Source of the DNA: Thermococcus sp.
GTDB taxonomy: Archaea > Methanobacteriota_B > Thermococci > Thermococcales > Thermococcaceae
Direction: 5' to 3'
NCBI RefSeq assembly: GCF_026988555.1
Contig: NZ_JALSLB010000062.1
Coordinates: 1-64,000 of the forward strand
Length of the DNA: 64,000 nucleotides
The position numbers and the translations under genes were made by a program. The notes beneath the pieces were generated by a model. That model was not told where the DNA came from, made no database searches, and worked only from the letters and a program-made list of their open reading frames with translations. Below, one piece after another: positions 20,216-29,171 of this stretch; position 1 is the stretch's first letter, and the number at the start of each line of letters is the position of its first letter.

Positions 20216-21934
20216 TCATTCTATGTACATGGCCTCAAGTCCGCGGTAGTACGCCTTGTATATGTCTCTTTTGGTCACGACGCCAACGAGTTTACTGCTC
20301 TCCCTGGACTCCAGGACCGGAAGAAGGTTCTGATCGTAAGCCATGAGCTTTTCAAAGGCATCTGCGGCCGTTTCACTGGGATACGTGACCCCGTAGTCTC
20401 CATGGACGAACCTTTTCACCGGCAACCTCTTCAGGGAAGTCGGCCGCTTTATGAAGTCCTTAACCCCCACGACCCCTCCCACCTCGAGGTCCCGGTTCAC
20501 GACCGGAAAGCAATCGTGCCCGGTCTTGGCAACGAGGTGTTCAACGTCCAGCAGACTCTGATCCTCGTAAACGTAAACCGGTTCCTTCGTCATTATCTCG
20601 CCCACCGGGATGGTTTCGAGTATAACGGGCTTTCCGGTTCTTATGGTGTAACCCTTGTGGGTGAGTTTTAGTGTGTATATGGAGTCCCCCTTCAGAAAGA
20701 ACCTTGAGGTCAGAAAACCCATCGTCGCTGAGGTCATTATCGCCGGGAGAACGGCGTAGCTGCGTGTCAACTCGGTTACCATCAGTATCTGGGTTACCGG
20801 GGCCTGTGTTATTCCGCTGAAGAATGCCGCCATTCCCGCCAGAGCGTAGACCGTAGGGTTGGCCCCCAGTGTGGGGAAGATGGCTTTGACGACCATCCCG
20901 AAGGCCGCCCCGAACATGGTCCCTATGTACAGACTTGGAGCAAATATGCCTCCGCTGTGGCCGGAACCGAGCGTGAGGGCCGTTGCTAGCATCTTGGCAA
21001 TGCCCAGGACTACCAGAAGCCCCAAGCTGAGTTTCCCATAGAACGCCATGTTCATGCCCCCGTAGCCAACTCCGAAGATTCCGTAAAGGGGGAGGAGGGT
21101 CCCTATTATGCCGACCCCGATCCCTCCGGTTATCGGTTTGATAAACTCTGGAACCTTCCAGCTGGAGAACGAATCCGTTAGGTAGTATATGAAGCGTGCA
21201 TAGAACGCCGCGAGGATACCTAAAAGGAGTCCCATCACAAAAAATATGGGGAGTTCAAAAGCCGTGTGTCCAAGACCCCCAGGTATCTCGACTTCGAAGG
21301 CTCTCTGGAGGATTGCGAGGGTCACGGCGTTGCCGGTGACGGAGGCAATGAATATGGGCACGAGGTTTATCGAGAACGTCCCCATGTAGACAACTTCAAG
21401 TGCGAACATCGCCCCCGCTAGGGGGGTGTTGAAGGTTCCAGCGATGCCCGTGGCCAGTCCACAGGTTGTCAGGAGCTTTTTCATATCCCTTGAGAGGTGA
21501 GCACGGCCCGCCAAGAACGAAGTTAGGGAAGCCCCTATGAACCCTATCGGCCCTTCACGTCCAACGCTTCCCCCCGAGCCTATCGTTATTGATGTCGCCA
21601 GTATCTTGATCGTGGCGAACTTCCCGCTTATGTTTCCGCTCTTGAATATAATCGCTTCCACAACCTCGGGAATGCCGTTTCCTTTTATCTTGGGGTACTT
21701 AACGACAAGAACCGCGACGCCTATACCCCCAATCGCCGGGAGAAGGATGTAGCCAAGATTGAAGCCATCAACGTGAAAACTTATCCTTGGAAGGAGCCAC
21801 ACGAAGAATATCTCGTGGGTTGCTTTTATCAGGAGCCTGAAGATGACCGCACCTAACCCGCCGACTATCCCTGCGGTTATTGAAAAGGCTATTACCTCCC
21901 CCCACTTCAGGACATAGGAGTTTCTCCCGACCAC
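20216..21934 (-). CDS. ClC-type anion channel or transporter with tandem CBS domains
   Basis: 572 residues: an 18-helix ClC core (1-430) and two CBS domains (about 445-565). The selectivity segments are GNGIPEV (85-91), GSGGSVGREGP (119-129, with the gating glutamate E127) and HSGGIFAPS. Asn86 stands where E. coli ClC-ec1 has the chloride-binding serine. At the internal proton-glutamate position the segment FNTPLAGAMFALEVV has Val181 instead of Glu, as in eukaryotic ClC channels. This suggests a channel or atypical exchanger for chloride or another halide. The CBS pair probably senses adenine nucleotides. First gene of the operon with the PHP protein and thiL. Confidence 0.94.
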   Translation of the reverse strand: MVGRNSYVLKWGEVIAFSITAGIVGGLGAVIFRLLIKATHEIFFVWLLPRISFHVDGFNLGYILLPAIGGIGVAVLVVKYPKIKGNGIPEVVEAIIFKSGNISGKFATIKILATSITIGSGGSVGREGPIGFIGASLTSFLAGRAHLSRDMKKLLTTCGLATGIAGTFNTPLAGAMFALEVVYMGTFSINLVPIFIASVTGNAVTLAILQRAFEVEIPGGLGHTAFELPIFFVMGLLLGILAAFYARFIYYLTDSFSSWKVPEFIKPITGGIGVGIIGTLLPLYGIFGVGYGGMNMAFYGKLSLGLLVVLGIAKMLATALTLGSGHSGGIFAPSLYIGTMFGAAFGMVVKAIFPTLGANPTVYALAGMAAFFSGITQAPVTQILMVTELTRSYAVLPAIMTSATMGFLTSRFFLKGDSIYTLKLTHKGYTIRTGKPVILETIPVGEIMTKEPVYVYEDQSLLDVEHLVAKTGHDCFPVVNRDLEVGGVVGVKDFIKRPTSLKRLPVKRFVHGDYGVTYPSETAADAFEKLMAYDQNLLPVLESRESSKLVGVVTKRDIYKAYYRGLEAMYIE

Positions 21935-21981
21935 AAATGTATATTTGGGCGGTTATGATACAAAGCCTTTTTGCTCGTCAG

Positions 21982-21991
21982 GTTTTTATAC
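21982..21991 (+). promoter_or_regulatory. TATA box for the 156-residue protein gene
   Basis: The element gtttttatac lies about 35 nt before the ATG at 22024 in the short spacer between this gene and the divergent ClC gene. Confidence 0.5.
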
Positions 21992-22023
21992 TGAGGTACG
22001 AGAACTCAGAAACGGTGAACACT

Positions 22024-22494
22024 ATGAAAGTCGAAGGTTTTCTGGCTTCCCTCAGGAATGCTGAGACGATCAGTGGCTTGTTTGGGGCACTCAAGAGGAG
22101 TGGGACCCCTGTAAAGGAACTCGATGCTCAGAGGTTCCTGATAATCATCGAAGGCGATTTTGAGGGACGGAGGTTTTGGACCGAGATCAACGGGGAGAGG
22201 GCGAACCATGCCCTCGGAGATGCGATGCTTAATTCATCAAGCTTCCCATTCAGATGCAGAAGGGCCTACACCGGCGGAAACGCGATTTTTGTGAAGTTCG
22301 AAGACGTAGAAACGGATAAATTCTTGGTCTCGTACCGCAGTGAAGACGAAGGTGTTTTTTACATCGTCGAAGAGGGTAGAGCCCGGGAGATAACGGAGGG
22401 AGAGCATGACAAGCTCAAAGGCGAGATGCCGGAGTTCAAGATAAGATCCATGAGCGAGGAGCAGATGGCGGGGATGGGTGCGTTCTTTGGTTAA
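22024..22494 (+). CDS. Uncharacterised 156-residue protein
   Basis: The start ATG at 22024 follows GGTGA and a TATA box; longer readings to 21880 lack a ribosome site and run into the ClC promoter. The protein is soluble, of mixed alpha/beta character, with conserved-looking segments FLIIIEGDFEGRRFWTEING and FRCRRAYTGGNAIFVKFED. It ends in a methionine-rich tail. I do not recognise the family. It is a single-gene unit between two convergent or divergent ion-transport genes, and its 3' end faces the CPA2 antiporter. Confidence 0.82.
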   Translation: MKVEGFLASLRNAETISGLFGALKRSGTPVKELDAQRFLIIIEGDFEGRRFWTEINGERANHALGDAMLNSSSFPFRCRRAYTGGNAIFVKFEDVETDKFLVSYRSEDEGVFYIVEEGRAREITEGEHDKLKGEMPEFKIRSMSEEQMAGMGAFFG

Positions 22495-22512
22495 TAATTA
22501 AAAGATGAGGGT

Positions 22513-23829
22513 TTATCTGCTTCCCTTGAGCTCTTTTATCCTTTCCTTGGTTTCCTGGATCTTTCCCACCTTCTCCGCAGCTTTTGCATCTTTGGCCTCC
22601 TGTATCTCCTTCGCGAAGGCCCACTTCAGGAGGGGCGGGGTTATGAGGACGGAGACCGTGATGAATATCAGCGTTGCGGCTATGAACTTTGGCGCGTCGC
22701 TTGGTGGGATGGCTTTCCCCTGTATCGCGACCATCAGGTCAACGAGGGCGACTTCGGTTCTTGGAATGGAGCCTATTCCCATCTGGAGGGACATCCACGC
22801 GTTCTCTCTGGTGGTAAGGAACTCCCTTCCACGGCCCCATGCTGTGATCCAGGCACCGAAGCCCCTTCCAAGTATCTTCCCTATAACGGCTATCACGCTC
22901 ATGACGGCTGCAAGAACCAGTGCGTTGGCGTTCTCAAAGACCTTCATGTCGAGCATGGCACCGGTGTGGACGAAGAAGAATGGCACCAGGAGACCGTAGC
23001 CTATTGCCCTGGCGTCCTCCATGAGGCGCTTTCCTTCCGGAAGTTTGGAGAGGATGAGACCCATCATGAAGGCACCCTCGATGGCGGCCGCGAACCATCC
23101 CTCGGCCAAGGACGCGAAGATGAACATCATACCCACTGCCATCCCGAGGATGCCCTTCTCAACGTGGAGCCTCTCCGCGAATTTGATGTAGTAGTCCACG
23201 AGGTACCAGCCTATGACACCAGTTATTATGAAGAACGCGACTATCTTCACCGTGAGGTTCAACAGGCTACCACTGCCCACGGCGAAGATTACGAGTGCTA
23301 TACCGAGGAAATCGTCCATCACGCTCGCACTGAGGGACGCTGCGCCAACCTCACTCCTCAGCACGCCTAGGTCCATCATAACCCTAACCGTGAGCCCGAT
23401 GCTGGTGGCTGTGAGCAGAACGCCTCCGGCGAAGGCCTCCCTGCTGGGGTATCCCATTGCCATGAGGGCGTACCAGGCCAGTATGAGTGGAGTGAAGACA
23501 CCCAGAACCGTTGACACGGTTGCCGTTACGCCGGTCTTCTTGAGCTGATCTATGTCCGTGTCCAGGGCACCGAGGAAGAGCAGGAATATTATACCCAGCT
23601 TTGCGAGGAAGTCCGCTATCTCCGTTGCGCTCGTTGTGAATCCGCTTCCGCTGACTATTGGAAGGTACTGTGGGGCCACTATACCGAAATAAACAAGGTT
23701 ACCCAGTATCATGCCCATTATAAGCTCCCCCAGGACCCCGGGGAGTTCGAAGCGCTCTATTATGCTGTCACCTATCTTGGCCAGTATCAGGGCAACTCCG
23801 ATTGTGAAGAGGATCCAAGTGACTTCCAT
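22513..23829 (-). CDS. Cation:proton antiporter, CPA2 / KefB-like
   Basis: 438 residues with about 12 transmembrane segments and the CPA2 features: ELPGVLGELIMGMILGN in the first repeat, a LLFLGALDTDID segment, TATSIGLTVRVM, and the ASVMDDFLGIALV motif with the transport aspartates. The C-terminus is a short charged coiled coil (KEIQEAKDAKAAEK) rather than a TrkA-N domain. It probably exchanges sodium or potassium for protons. It overlaps the CBS-domain gene by 43 nt, so a CBS regulator is probably made with it. Confidence 0.93.
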   Translation of the reverse strand: MEVTWILFTIGVALILAKIGDSIIERFELPGVLGELIMGMILGNLVYFGIVAPQYLPIVSGSGFTTSATEIADFLAKLGIIFLLFLGALDTDIDQLKKTGVTATVSTVLGVFTPLILAWYALMAMGYPSREAFAGGVLLTATSIGLTVRVMMDLGVLRSEVGAASLSASVMDDFLGIALVIFAVGSGSLLNLTVKIVAFFIITGVIGWYLVDYYIKFAERLHVEKGILGMAVGMMFIFASLAEGWFAAAIEGAFMMGLILSKLPEGKRLMEDARAIGYGLLVPFFFVHTGAMLDMKVFENANALVLAAVMSVIAVIGKILGRGFGAWITAWGRGREFLTTRENAWMSLQMGIGSIPRTEVALVDLMVAIQGKAIPPSDAPKFIAATLIFITVSVLITPPLLKWAFAKEIQEAKDAKAAEKVGKIQETKERIKELKGSR

Positions 23830-24311
23830 GTTGCACCACCTACCCTCAGTAATCTTAGGAACTCATCAATCAGTATGCGAAGGCTTATCTCCCCGACGAG
23901 GACATCACCTTCAACGACGGCCAGAACCTGGCTTCTGTATCTGCGCATCTTTATCAGTGCATCCAGAACCGTTGCGGTATCCTCTATCGCAAGAACCTCC
24001 CTCTCAGCGACGTCCCCTGCTTTTTCGGCGCCGCCGAGGAGGGAACGCAATGTCCTGCTGGTCATGCCAAGTTTGAACTTATGGGCGTCAGGGGGCAGGA
24101 ATATGTCCATGACGTCCAGGTAGTGGATCACCCCTACAAGCTCCATGCTCTTCTTGTCCTTAACCACCCATACGTGGTGTCTGGTTCTGAGGATCTTGAG
24201 CACGCTCATGATGTCCGTGTCCTCTGTGACGACTGGCATGCTCTCCGGTTTTGGTATTAAGCCGGCAAGCTTAAGCGAGTGAAACTTCTCAAGGGCAGAC
24301 TCAAGTTCCAT
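23787..24311 (-). CDS. CBS-domain pair protein coupled to the CPA2 antiporter
   Basis: 174 residues forming two CBS motifs: about 30-80 (MPVVTEDTDIMSVLKILRTRHHVWVV) and 105-165 (VLAIEDTATVLDALIKMRRYRSQVLAVVEGDVLVGEI). Such pairs bind adenine nucleotides or SAM and regulate partners. The ATG at 24311 follows GGTGG, preferred over a GTG at 24320. Its end overlaps the antiporter start by 43 nt, so it probably acts as that transporter's sensor subunit. The first CBS lacks the usual final acidic residue of the nucleotide site, so binding there is uncertain. Confidence 0.88.
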   Translation of the reverse strand: MELESALEKFHSLKLAGLIPKPESMPVVTEDTDIMSVLKILRTRHHVWVVKDKKSMELVGVIHYLDVMDIFLPPDAHKFKLGMTSRTLRSLLGGAEKAGDVAEREVLAIEDTATVLDALIKMRRYRSQVLAVVEGDVLVGEISLRILIDEFLRLLRVGGATWKSLGSSSQSELP

Positions 24312-24428
24312 GGTTACCACCCTTTGCTATTTTCTTGTTGGGTATTTAAGAGTTAGCGGTTTTTTTAGAACATCGAAGGAACTCTTATACCATTGTACCA
24401 CTTTGGCAGATTTTTGACAAGCCCCTAA

Positions 24429-24440
24429 GGTTTAAATACT
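24429..24440 (+). promoter_or_regulatory. TATA box of the CPA1 antiporter gene
   Basis: ggtttaaatact is a typical TATA element 46-57 nt before the ATG at 24486. The spacer from 24312 to 24485 holds nothing else recognisable. Confidence 0.6.
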
Positions 24441-24485
24441 GCTTTTGACCTCCAGGGGTATAGAGGATCGGCGGGAGGGAGTTCA

Positions 24486-25817
24486 ATGACGCCCATAGAG
24501 ACCCTGACTAGGATACTAGTCGCGGTGGTTGGCATTGGCATAGCTTCAATGCTCATTGGCAGGAAGTTTAAAGTCTCTTACGTGCCCCTCTTCATCGTGT
24601 TCGGGATAATATTCGGGCCGGTGGCTCTTGTAATCCCAAGAGAAACTGCACACGAGCTCTTTGACTATGTAAGGGTCTTTGGCCTTGTGATGATACTCTT
24701 CACCGAGGGCCACAACCTGAGCATAAAGCTCCTGAAACGGAACTTCTCGACTATAATCACTCTGGATACCCTTGGGCTTGTATTAACCGCTCTCCTCTCT
24801 GCGTGGTTTTTTTCCTGGATATTTCATGCCCCGTTCCTTGTGGGGCTCCTCTTCGGTGCCATAATAAGCGCTACGGACCCGGCGACTTTAATCCCTCTAT
24901 TCAGGCAGCACAGGGTAAGGCAGGATATTGAAACGACGATAGTGACTGAATCCATCTTCAATGATCCCCTCGGCATCGTTCTTACTGCCGTGGCGATTTC
25001 AATGATAGTGCCGGAGGCCAGTGGCGGCCTTTTTGCGGCCCTGAGTTCCCAAGTTGGTGTTTATGGTGGGGCCGTTGTGTACTTCTTCTACGAGGTTCTG
25101 ATCTCGGTGCTGGTTGGAATTGCTATCGGACTGTTTGGGTACTGGTTTATAAAAAGGGCGGAGATTTTTGAGTTTCCAGAGATAGAACTGTTCTCACTTC
25201 TTCTGGCGTTCACGAGTTTCTTCTTGGGGGAGCAGCTTCAGGCTTCTGGTTATCTCGCGGCGACGGTGGCCGGGATAGTCCTCGGAAACTACAAACTGAT
25301 CGGGCATTGGAGGCGGATAGACATCATGGACGAGGTTTTGACAGCCATTGAACGGGAGGTTGAATTCAACGAGAGCCTTGCGGCCATAGCGACGGTTTTC
25401 ATATTCATCCTCCTCGGGGCGAGCCTCAACCTCTCTCTCTTCGGTAAGAACCTAGTTGGTGGCATTCTGGTGGCGTTTTTCATAATGGTCGTAGCCCGTC
25501 CACTGGCGGCGGTGTTCCTACTAAAATGGTGGAGTCCCAAGGAGTACCTTTTCATATCACTTGAAGGTCCAAGGGGGATAGTTCCCTCAGCCCTTGCCGC
25601 ACTGCCCCTCTCCCTTGCCACAAGGTACCCCAATGCAACGTTGACCGTGTACTGGGGTGATGTGATACTGGCCGTTACCGTTCTGACGGTGCTGGTATCC
25701 GTGATAATGGAGACGCTCTGGCTTCCTTTGCTCCGTTCAAAGCTCCTCAAGGGCGAAACGCTGGAGGACAGGATACGAAGGTACGAGGAGGTGAAGGACA
25801 ATATAAAAACCCCCTGA
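24486..25817 (+). CDS. Cation:proton antiporter, CPA1 / NhaP-like
   Basis: 443 residues, 12-13 transmembrane segments. CPA1 signatures are present: the FTEGHNLSIKLLKRN re-entrant region, SATDPATLIPL, and the transport motif ESIFNDPLGIVL with the paired Asn-Asp. A short cytoplasmic tail of about 35 charged residues ends the protein. The role is exchange of sodium for protons across the membrane. It is transcribed alone, divergently from the CBS/CPA2 pair, so two antiporter types sit back to back. Confidence 0.94.
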   Translation: MTPIETLTRILVAVVGIGIASMLIGRKFKVSYVPLFIVFGIIFGPVALVIPRETAHELFDYVRVFGLVMILFTEGHNLSIKLLKRNFSTIITLDTLGLVLTALLSAWFFSWIFHAPFLVGLLFGAIISATDPATLIPLFRQHRVRQDIETTIVTESIFNDPLGIVLTAVAISMIVPEASGGLFAALSSQVGVYGGAVVYFFYEVLISVLVGIAIGLFGYWFIKRAEIFEFPEIELFSLLLAFTSFFLGEQLQASGYLAATVAGIVLGNYKLIGHWRRIDIMDEVLTAIEREVEFNESLAAIATVFIFILLGASLNLSLFGKNLVGGILVAFFIMVVARPLAAVFLLKWWSPKEYLFISLEGPRGIVPSALAALPLSLATRYPNATLTVYWGDVILAVTVLTVLVSVIMETLWLPLLRSKLLKGETLEDRIRRYEEVKDNIKTP

Positions 25818-25846
25818 GTACGAGCCCCCCTTTAATTTCGAGGGAG

Positions 25847-26710
25847 TCACCTCCTGCCTCCTGTCACCCCTATAAAATAGAAGAGCAATTTTGCGGCTGT
25901 TAGCGCAGTGGGGTCTCCCAGCTCAGTCCCACCTACCTCCATTATATCGAAACCTGCTATACGCTTGCTGTGTGCGAGCCACTCTATTGCCGCCACAACG
26001 TCCCAGAAGCCCAATCCGCCGGCCTCGGGTGTTCCGGTACTCGGAACCATTGAGACATCGAAGGCATCTATGTCTATGGAGAGGTATATAGGTTCCGGAA
26101 GGGCCTCCACGAGCTCTATAAATGCATCCAGGCTGTAATCCCTCGCATGAACCCATTTTATCCCATGATCCTCCGCGTACTGGACCTCCTCTCTGGTGCC
26201 GCTTCTGATTCCGAACATCGCCTCCCTGATTCCGAGCTCGCTTATCCTCCTCGCCACGCAGGCGTGGTTGTAGTGATTGTCCTCGTAATGGTCGCGCAGG
26301 TCTAGGTGGGCATCAAAGACAACGTAGCTTGCAGGCTTGAGCGCTTCAACCGCACCGAGGGTTTGGGAGTGTTCTCCACCAAGAAGCACAGGGAGTGCGT
26401 TGGGGTTGCTCTTTAGGATATCTTCAACGGTCTCTCTAACCCTATTCGCCGTTCTCCTGGGGTCACCGGCTACGACCGCTACGTCCCCGATGTCGGCGAG
26501 TGGCAGGTCCGCAACATCTATATCATAATCTAGAATATAACTCTCGAGGTTCAGTGTTGCCTGCCGTATCAGTGTTGGCCCGAATCGTGCTCCCGCCTTG
26601 TACGAGGTGGTGCCGTCAAAGGGAACTCCAATGAGGACGAACCTTGCGTTTTCCGGTTCAGTTAAGGGAAACTCCAGTTTGAGCGTCTCGTAAGTGTACA
26701 AGAAGTCCAT
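25847..26710 (-). CDS. speB: Agmatinase / ureohydrolase family enzyme
   Basis: 287 residues of the arginase-agmatinase family with all binuclear manganese ligands visible: GGEHSQTLG, DAHLDLRDHYEDN and SIDIDAFDVSMVPST, plus the family start GVPFDGTTSYKAGARFGP. The product is putrescine from agmatine. In Thermococcus kodakarensis the homolog prefers N1-aminopropylagmatine and yields spermidine directly, so that substrate is likely here too. It faces the CPA1 gene convergently with a 30-nt gap. The 3' half has normal genome-like codon use. Confidence 0.95.
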   Translation of the reverse strand: MDFLYTYETLKLEFPLTEPENARFVLIGVPFDGTTSYKAGARFGPTLIRQATLNLESYILDYDIDVADLPLADIGDVAVVAGDPRRTANRVRETVEDILKSNPNALPVLLGGEHSQTLGAVEALKPASYVVFDAHLDLRDHYEDNHYNHACVARRISELGIREAMFGIRSGTREEVQYAEDHGIKWVHARDYSLDAFIELVEALPEPIYLSIDIDAFDVSMVPSTGTPEAGGLGFWDVVAAIEWLAHSKRIAGFDIMEVGGTELGDPTALTAAKLLFYFIGVTGGRR

Positions 26711-26765
26711 GGTCTTACCCCCAGAGTGGCTGAGGTGCAGGGTTTTAAAGTTTAAGGGTGGGCCT

Positions 26766-27215
26766 TCACTTCACTATCATGACCGGGGGCTCAATATTCC
26801 CAACAACGTCCTCAAGCAGGGAACCTATCCTAGTCTTCCCGCTCTTTCCGTATGCCCCCATCACGACCAGTGAGTACCTCCCGCTGTTCGCCTCTTCGAG
26901 TATCTTATCCTTGGCTGACCCCTCGATTATCTTGAAGGAGCAGTTCACCCCCTCCCTGTGTCCCAGTTCTAGGAGGGTTGTTATAACCTCTTTTATACTC
27001 CGCTTGGTGTCTTTCCATGCCGTTTCCTCAAAGCGCTGGATGTCATCGATGCTTTCACTTCTTATGCTTAGATGAAACGCTATTGCACGAACCTCTTTTC
27101 TATCCAGAACCGAGAACAGAATCACTTTGGCGTTCTTCCTTTTGGCCACTGAAAAAGCGTGAAGGGCCGCTTTTTGACTCCATTTTGAGCCATCGACGAG
27201 GACCAGTATCTTCAC
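26766..27215 (-). CDS. Universal stress protein (UspA family)
   Basis: 149 residues from a GTG at 27215, with GGTGG 8 nt upstream. The fold is a Rossmann-like UspA: a first strand KILVLVDGSKWSQKA, and a C-terminal nucleotide loop VVMGAYGKSGKTRIGSLLEDVV where the usual G-x2-G-x9-G-S/T becomes GAYGKSGKTRIGSLLEDVVG. ATP binding is plausible. It begins 11 nt before the permease stop region ends, placing it third in a Usp, permease, Usp operon. A role in regulating that transporter is inferred from position. Confidence 0.9.
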   Translation of the reverse strand: MKILVLVDGSKWSQKAALHAFSVAKRKNAKVILFSVLDRKEVRAIAFHLSIRSESIDDIQRFEETAWKDTKRSIKEVITTLLELGHREGVNCSFKIIEGSAKDKILEEANSGRYSLVVMGAYGKSGKTRIGSLLEDVVGNIEPPVMIVK

Positions 27216-27225
27216 CTCTACCACC

Positions 27226-28509
27226 TCAGAGACCAACGTACCTCAACCATATAAGTGCACTCCCCAAGCCAACAGTGGCCACCATTATGACCATTCCTAC
27301 CTTCAGAAAGTCCCCAAAGGTTATCTTTATCCCCTCCCTGTACGCCATACCAACCACAACCACGTTGGCACTTGCACCTATAGCAGTTCCGTTTCCGCCC
27401 AAGCATGCTCCCAGTGAGAGGGCCCACCATAGGGGGTAGGTGCTCATGCTGTTTCCCATGGCCTTGATAAGGGGTATCATGGTGGCGGTGAAGGGTATGT
27501 TGTCAACTATAGCGCTGGAGAACGCGGAAAACCATGAGATCAGGAGGATTGCCTGTCCCTCCGTGTGCACGTACCCCAGCATCCAGTCCGCCAGCTGGTC
27601 TATCGCCCCGGTCTCGACGAGTGAACCCACTATTATGAACAGCCCCCCAAAGAAGAACAGCGTTGCCCATTCAACCTTTTCCAGGGCGTACTCCGGCGAT
27701 GCCCCACTCCACAGCAGGAGTATGGATGCTCCTGTCAGCGCTATTACCGCAGGCTGGAGCCCCAGTTTGTCATGGAAGAAGAACGCCACTATTATGGCCG
27801 CTATCATGACAATCGATTTCCTGAAAAGCATCCTGTCTTTGATAGCGTCCTCTTCGTTGAGGGACATGATGCTGAGTGTTATCACCTCCGATCTGTTGCT
27901 GTGGGCGTTCATAGCGCTTCTGTAGGCCAGGTAGATTATCCCCACCGTCACGAAGAGGTCTAGGAACGCTATGGGTGCCATGTTGAGGATAAAATCGTTG
28001 AAACTCAGCCCAGCGGCAGACCCTATCATGATGTTTGGTGGGTCCCCGATGAGCGTCGCGGTTCCACCGATGTTCGAGGCGAAGACCTCCGCGAGCAGGA
28101 ACGGAACCGGATTGACGTCCATCTGTCGGGTTATGTAGATTAGCATTGGGGTCAAAAGGAGGACGGTGGTAACGTTGTCCAAAAATGCACTCACCAGCGC
28201 TGTGATAACTGAGAACAGAAGGAGAACTTTCATGGGGTCTCCCTTTGAGAGTTTTGCGGTCTTGATAGCGATGTACTCGAAGAGCCCGCTGTCCTTTGCT
28301 ATGTTTACCACAGTCATCATACCCGCCAGCAGGAGTATCGTACCCAGATCCAGGTACTTTGGGATCTTATCCCACGGTACGATGTTTAGAACCATGATCA
28401 CTGAGGCACCCACCATTGCTGCAACGGTTCTGTGTATCTTCTCGCTCATAATCAGGGCGTAAACCCCACTGAACACCGAAAGGGCGATGATCTCTCCAGT
28501 TGATATCAT
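27226..28509 (-). CDS. ArsB/NhaD-type ion permease
   Basis: 427 residues with 11-12 transmembrane segments. Each half has a Asp-Asn helix break typical of the ArsB/NhaD superfamily: SAFLDNVTTVLLLTP and SAIVDNIPFTATMIPL. The loop IGGTATLIGDPPNIMIGS is also characteristic, as is GGNGTAIGASANVVVVG in the second half. It could export arsenite or exchange sodium for protons; no arsenic genes are nearby. The ATG at 28509 follows GGGGGG; a TTG at 28527 overlaps the previous stop. It is flanked by two Usp genes in one operon. Confidence 0.92.
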   Translation of the reverse strand: MISTGEIIALSVFSGVYALIMSEKIHRTVAAMVGASVIMVLNIVPWDKIPKYLDLGTILLLAGMMTVVNIAKDSGLFEYIAIKTAKLSKGDPMKVLLLFSVITALVSAFLDNVTTVLLLTPMLIYITRQMDVNPVPFLLAEVFASNIGGTATLIGDPPNIMIGSAAGLSFNDFILNMAPIAFLDLFVTVGIIYLAYRSAMNAHSNRSEVITLSIMSLNEEDAIKDRMLFRKSIVMIAAIIVAFFFHDKLGLQPAVIALTGASILLLWSGASPEYALEKVEWATLFFFGGLFIIVGSLVETGAIDQLADWMLGYVHTEGQAILLISWFSAFSSAIVDNIPFTATMIPLIKAMGNSMSTYPLWWALSLGACLGGNGTAIGASANVVVVGMAYREGIKITFGDFLKVGMVIMVATVGLGSALIWLRYVGL

Positions 28510-28523
28510 AACTGGGCCCCCCG

Positions 28524-29069
28524 TCAATACAGCACTACAGGCCTCCCGACGTACTGAACGATTCTAAAGACCACGGGGCTCACTGTGTGGGTCTTTGCCG
28601 TTTCAGAGCCGTAGTGCTTTGATATTATGAGCATGTCGTACTCACCGGCAATGCTCTCAACGTACTCGCTTTTGTCCCCGAACACGGTGTCCTCCGCCCA
28701 GATAATACCGAGTTCTCGGATCCTGTCCCTCATTCTGGAGAGTATCTCTCTGGCCCTGCGTTCTTCTTTCTCCCTGAACTTTTTGGCGTCCTCTTCCCCG
28801 AGTGTGTCCTTTATCAATCGGCACACGTTCTCGTCTATCATGTACACCAGCTGGAGCCGCGCGTTGGGGTACGCGGAGATCGTCTCGTAAACCTCGTCCG
28901 GGACGGTGGTGGTGTACCTGTCCAGTGGGATCAGTATCGACTTGATGTCGGGAATCACCATCTCCTCTTCGGTCAGAAAGAACTCCTCGTACGCTTTCAG
29001 TATCTCCTCGTACCTGCTGCCCGCGATATTCTGGAACTTACGCGTTATCAGGTCCGTGAATTTGACCAT
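28524..29069 (-). CDS. Usp-like protein, first gene of the permease operon
   Basis: 181 residues. The region after residue 40 has the UspA fold (KSILIPLDRYTTTVPDEVYET, LQLVYMIDENV, DMLIISKHYG and a final VGRPVVLY). It lacks the usual GxxGxxxxxxxxxGS nucleotide loop, so it likely belongs to the non-ATP-binding kind. The N-terminal 40 residues are helical and extra to the family. The ATG at 29069 follows GGGGGGTG. The stop lies 14 nt before the permease ATG. Confidence 0.85.
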   Translation of the reverse strand: MVKFTDLITRKFQNIAGSRYEEILKAYEEFFLTEEEMVIPDIKSILIPLDRYTTTVPDEVYETISAYPNARLQLVYMIDENVCRLIKDTLGEEDAKKFREKEERRAREILSRMRDRIRELGIIWAEDTVFGDKSEYVESIAGEYDMLIISKHYGSETAKTHTVSPVVFRIVQYVGRPVVLY

Positions 29070-29100
29070 AGCACCCCCCGCCCAGATGATGCCCAGAAGA

Positions 29101-29116
29101 GCTTAAATACGTTATG
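29101..29116 (-). promoter_or_regulatory. Promoter of the Usp-permease-Usp operon
   Basis: On the minus strand, cataacgtatttaagc gives a TATA-like element 32-47 nt upstream of the ATG at 29069. The spacer to aIF5A holds no gene. Confidence 0.5.
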
Positions 29117-29171
29117 TTCAATGCATGAAGGGACACATGTGTTAACTGACGGGCTAAAAGGAAAAGGGAAC

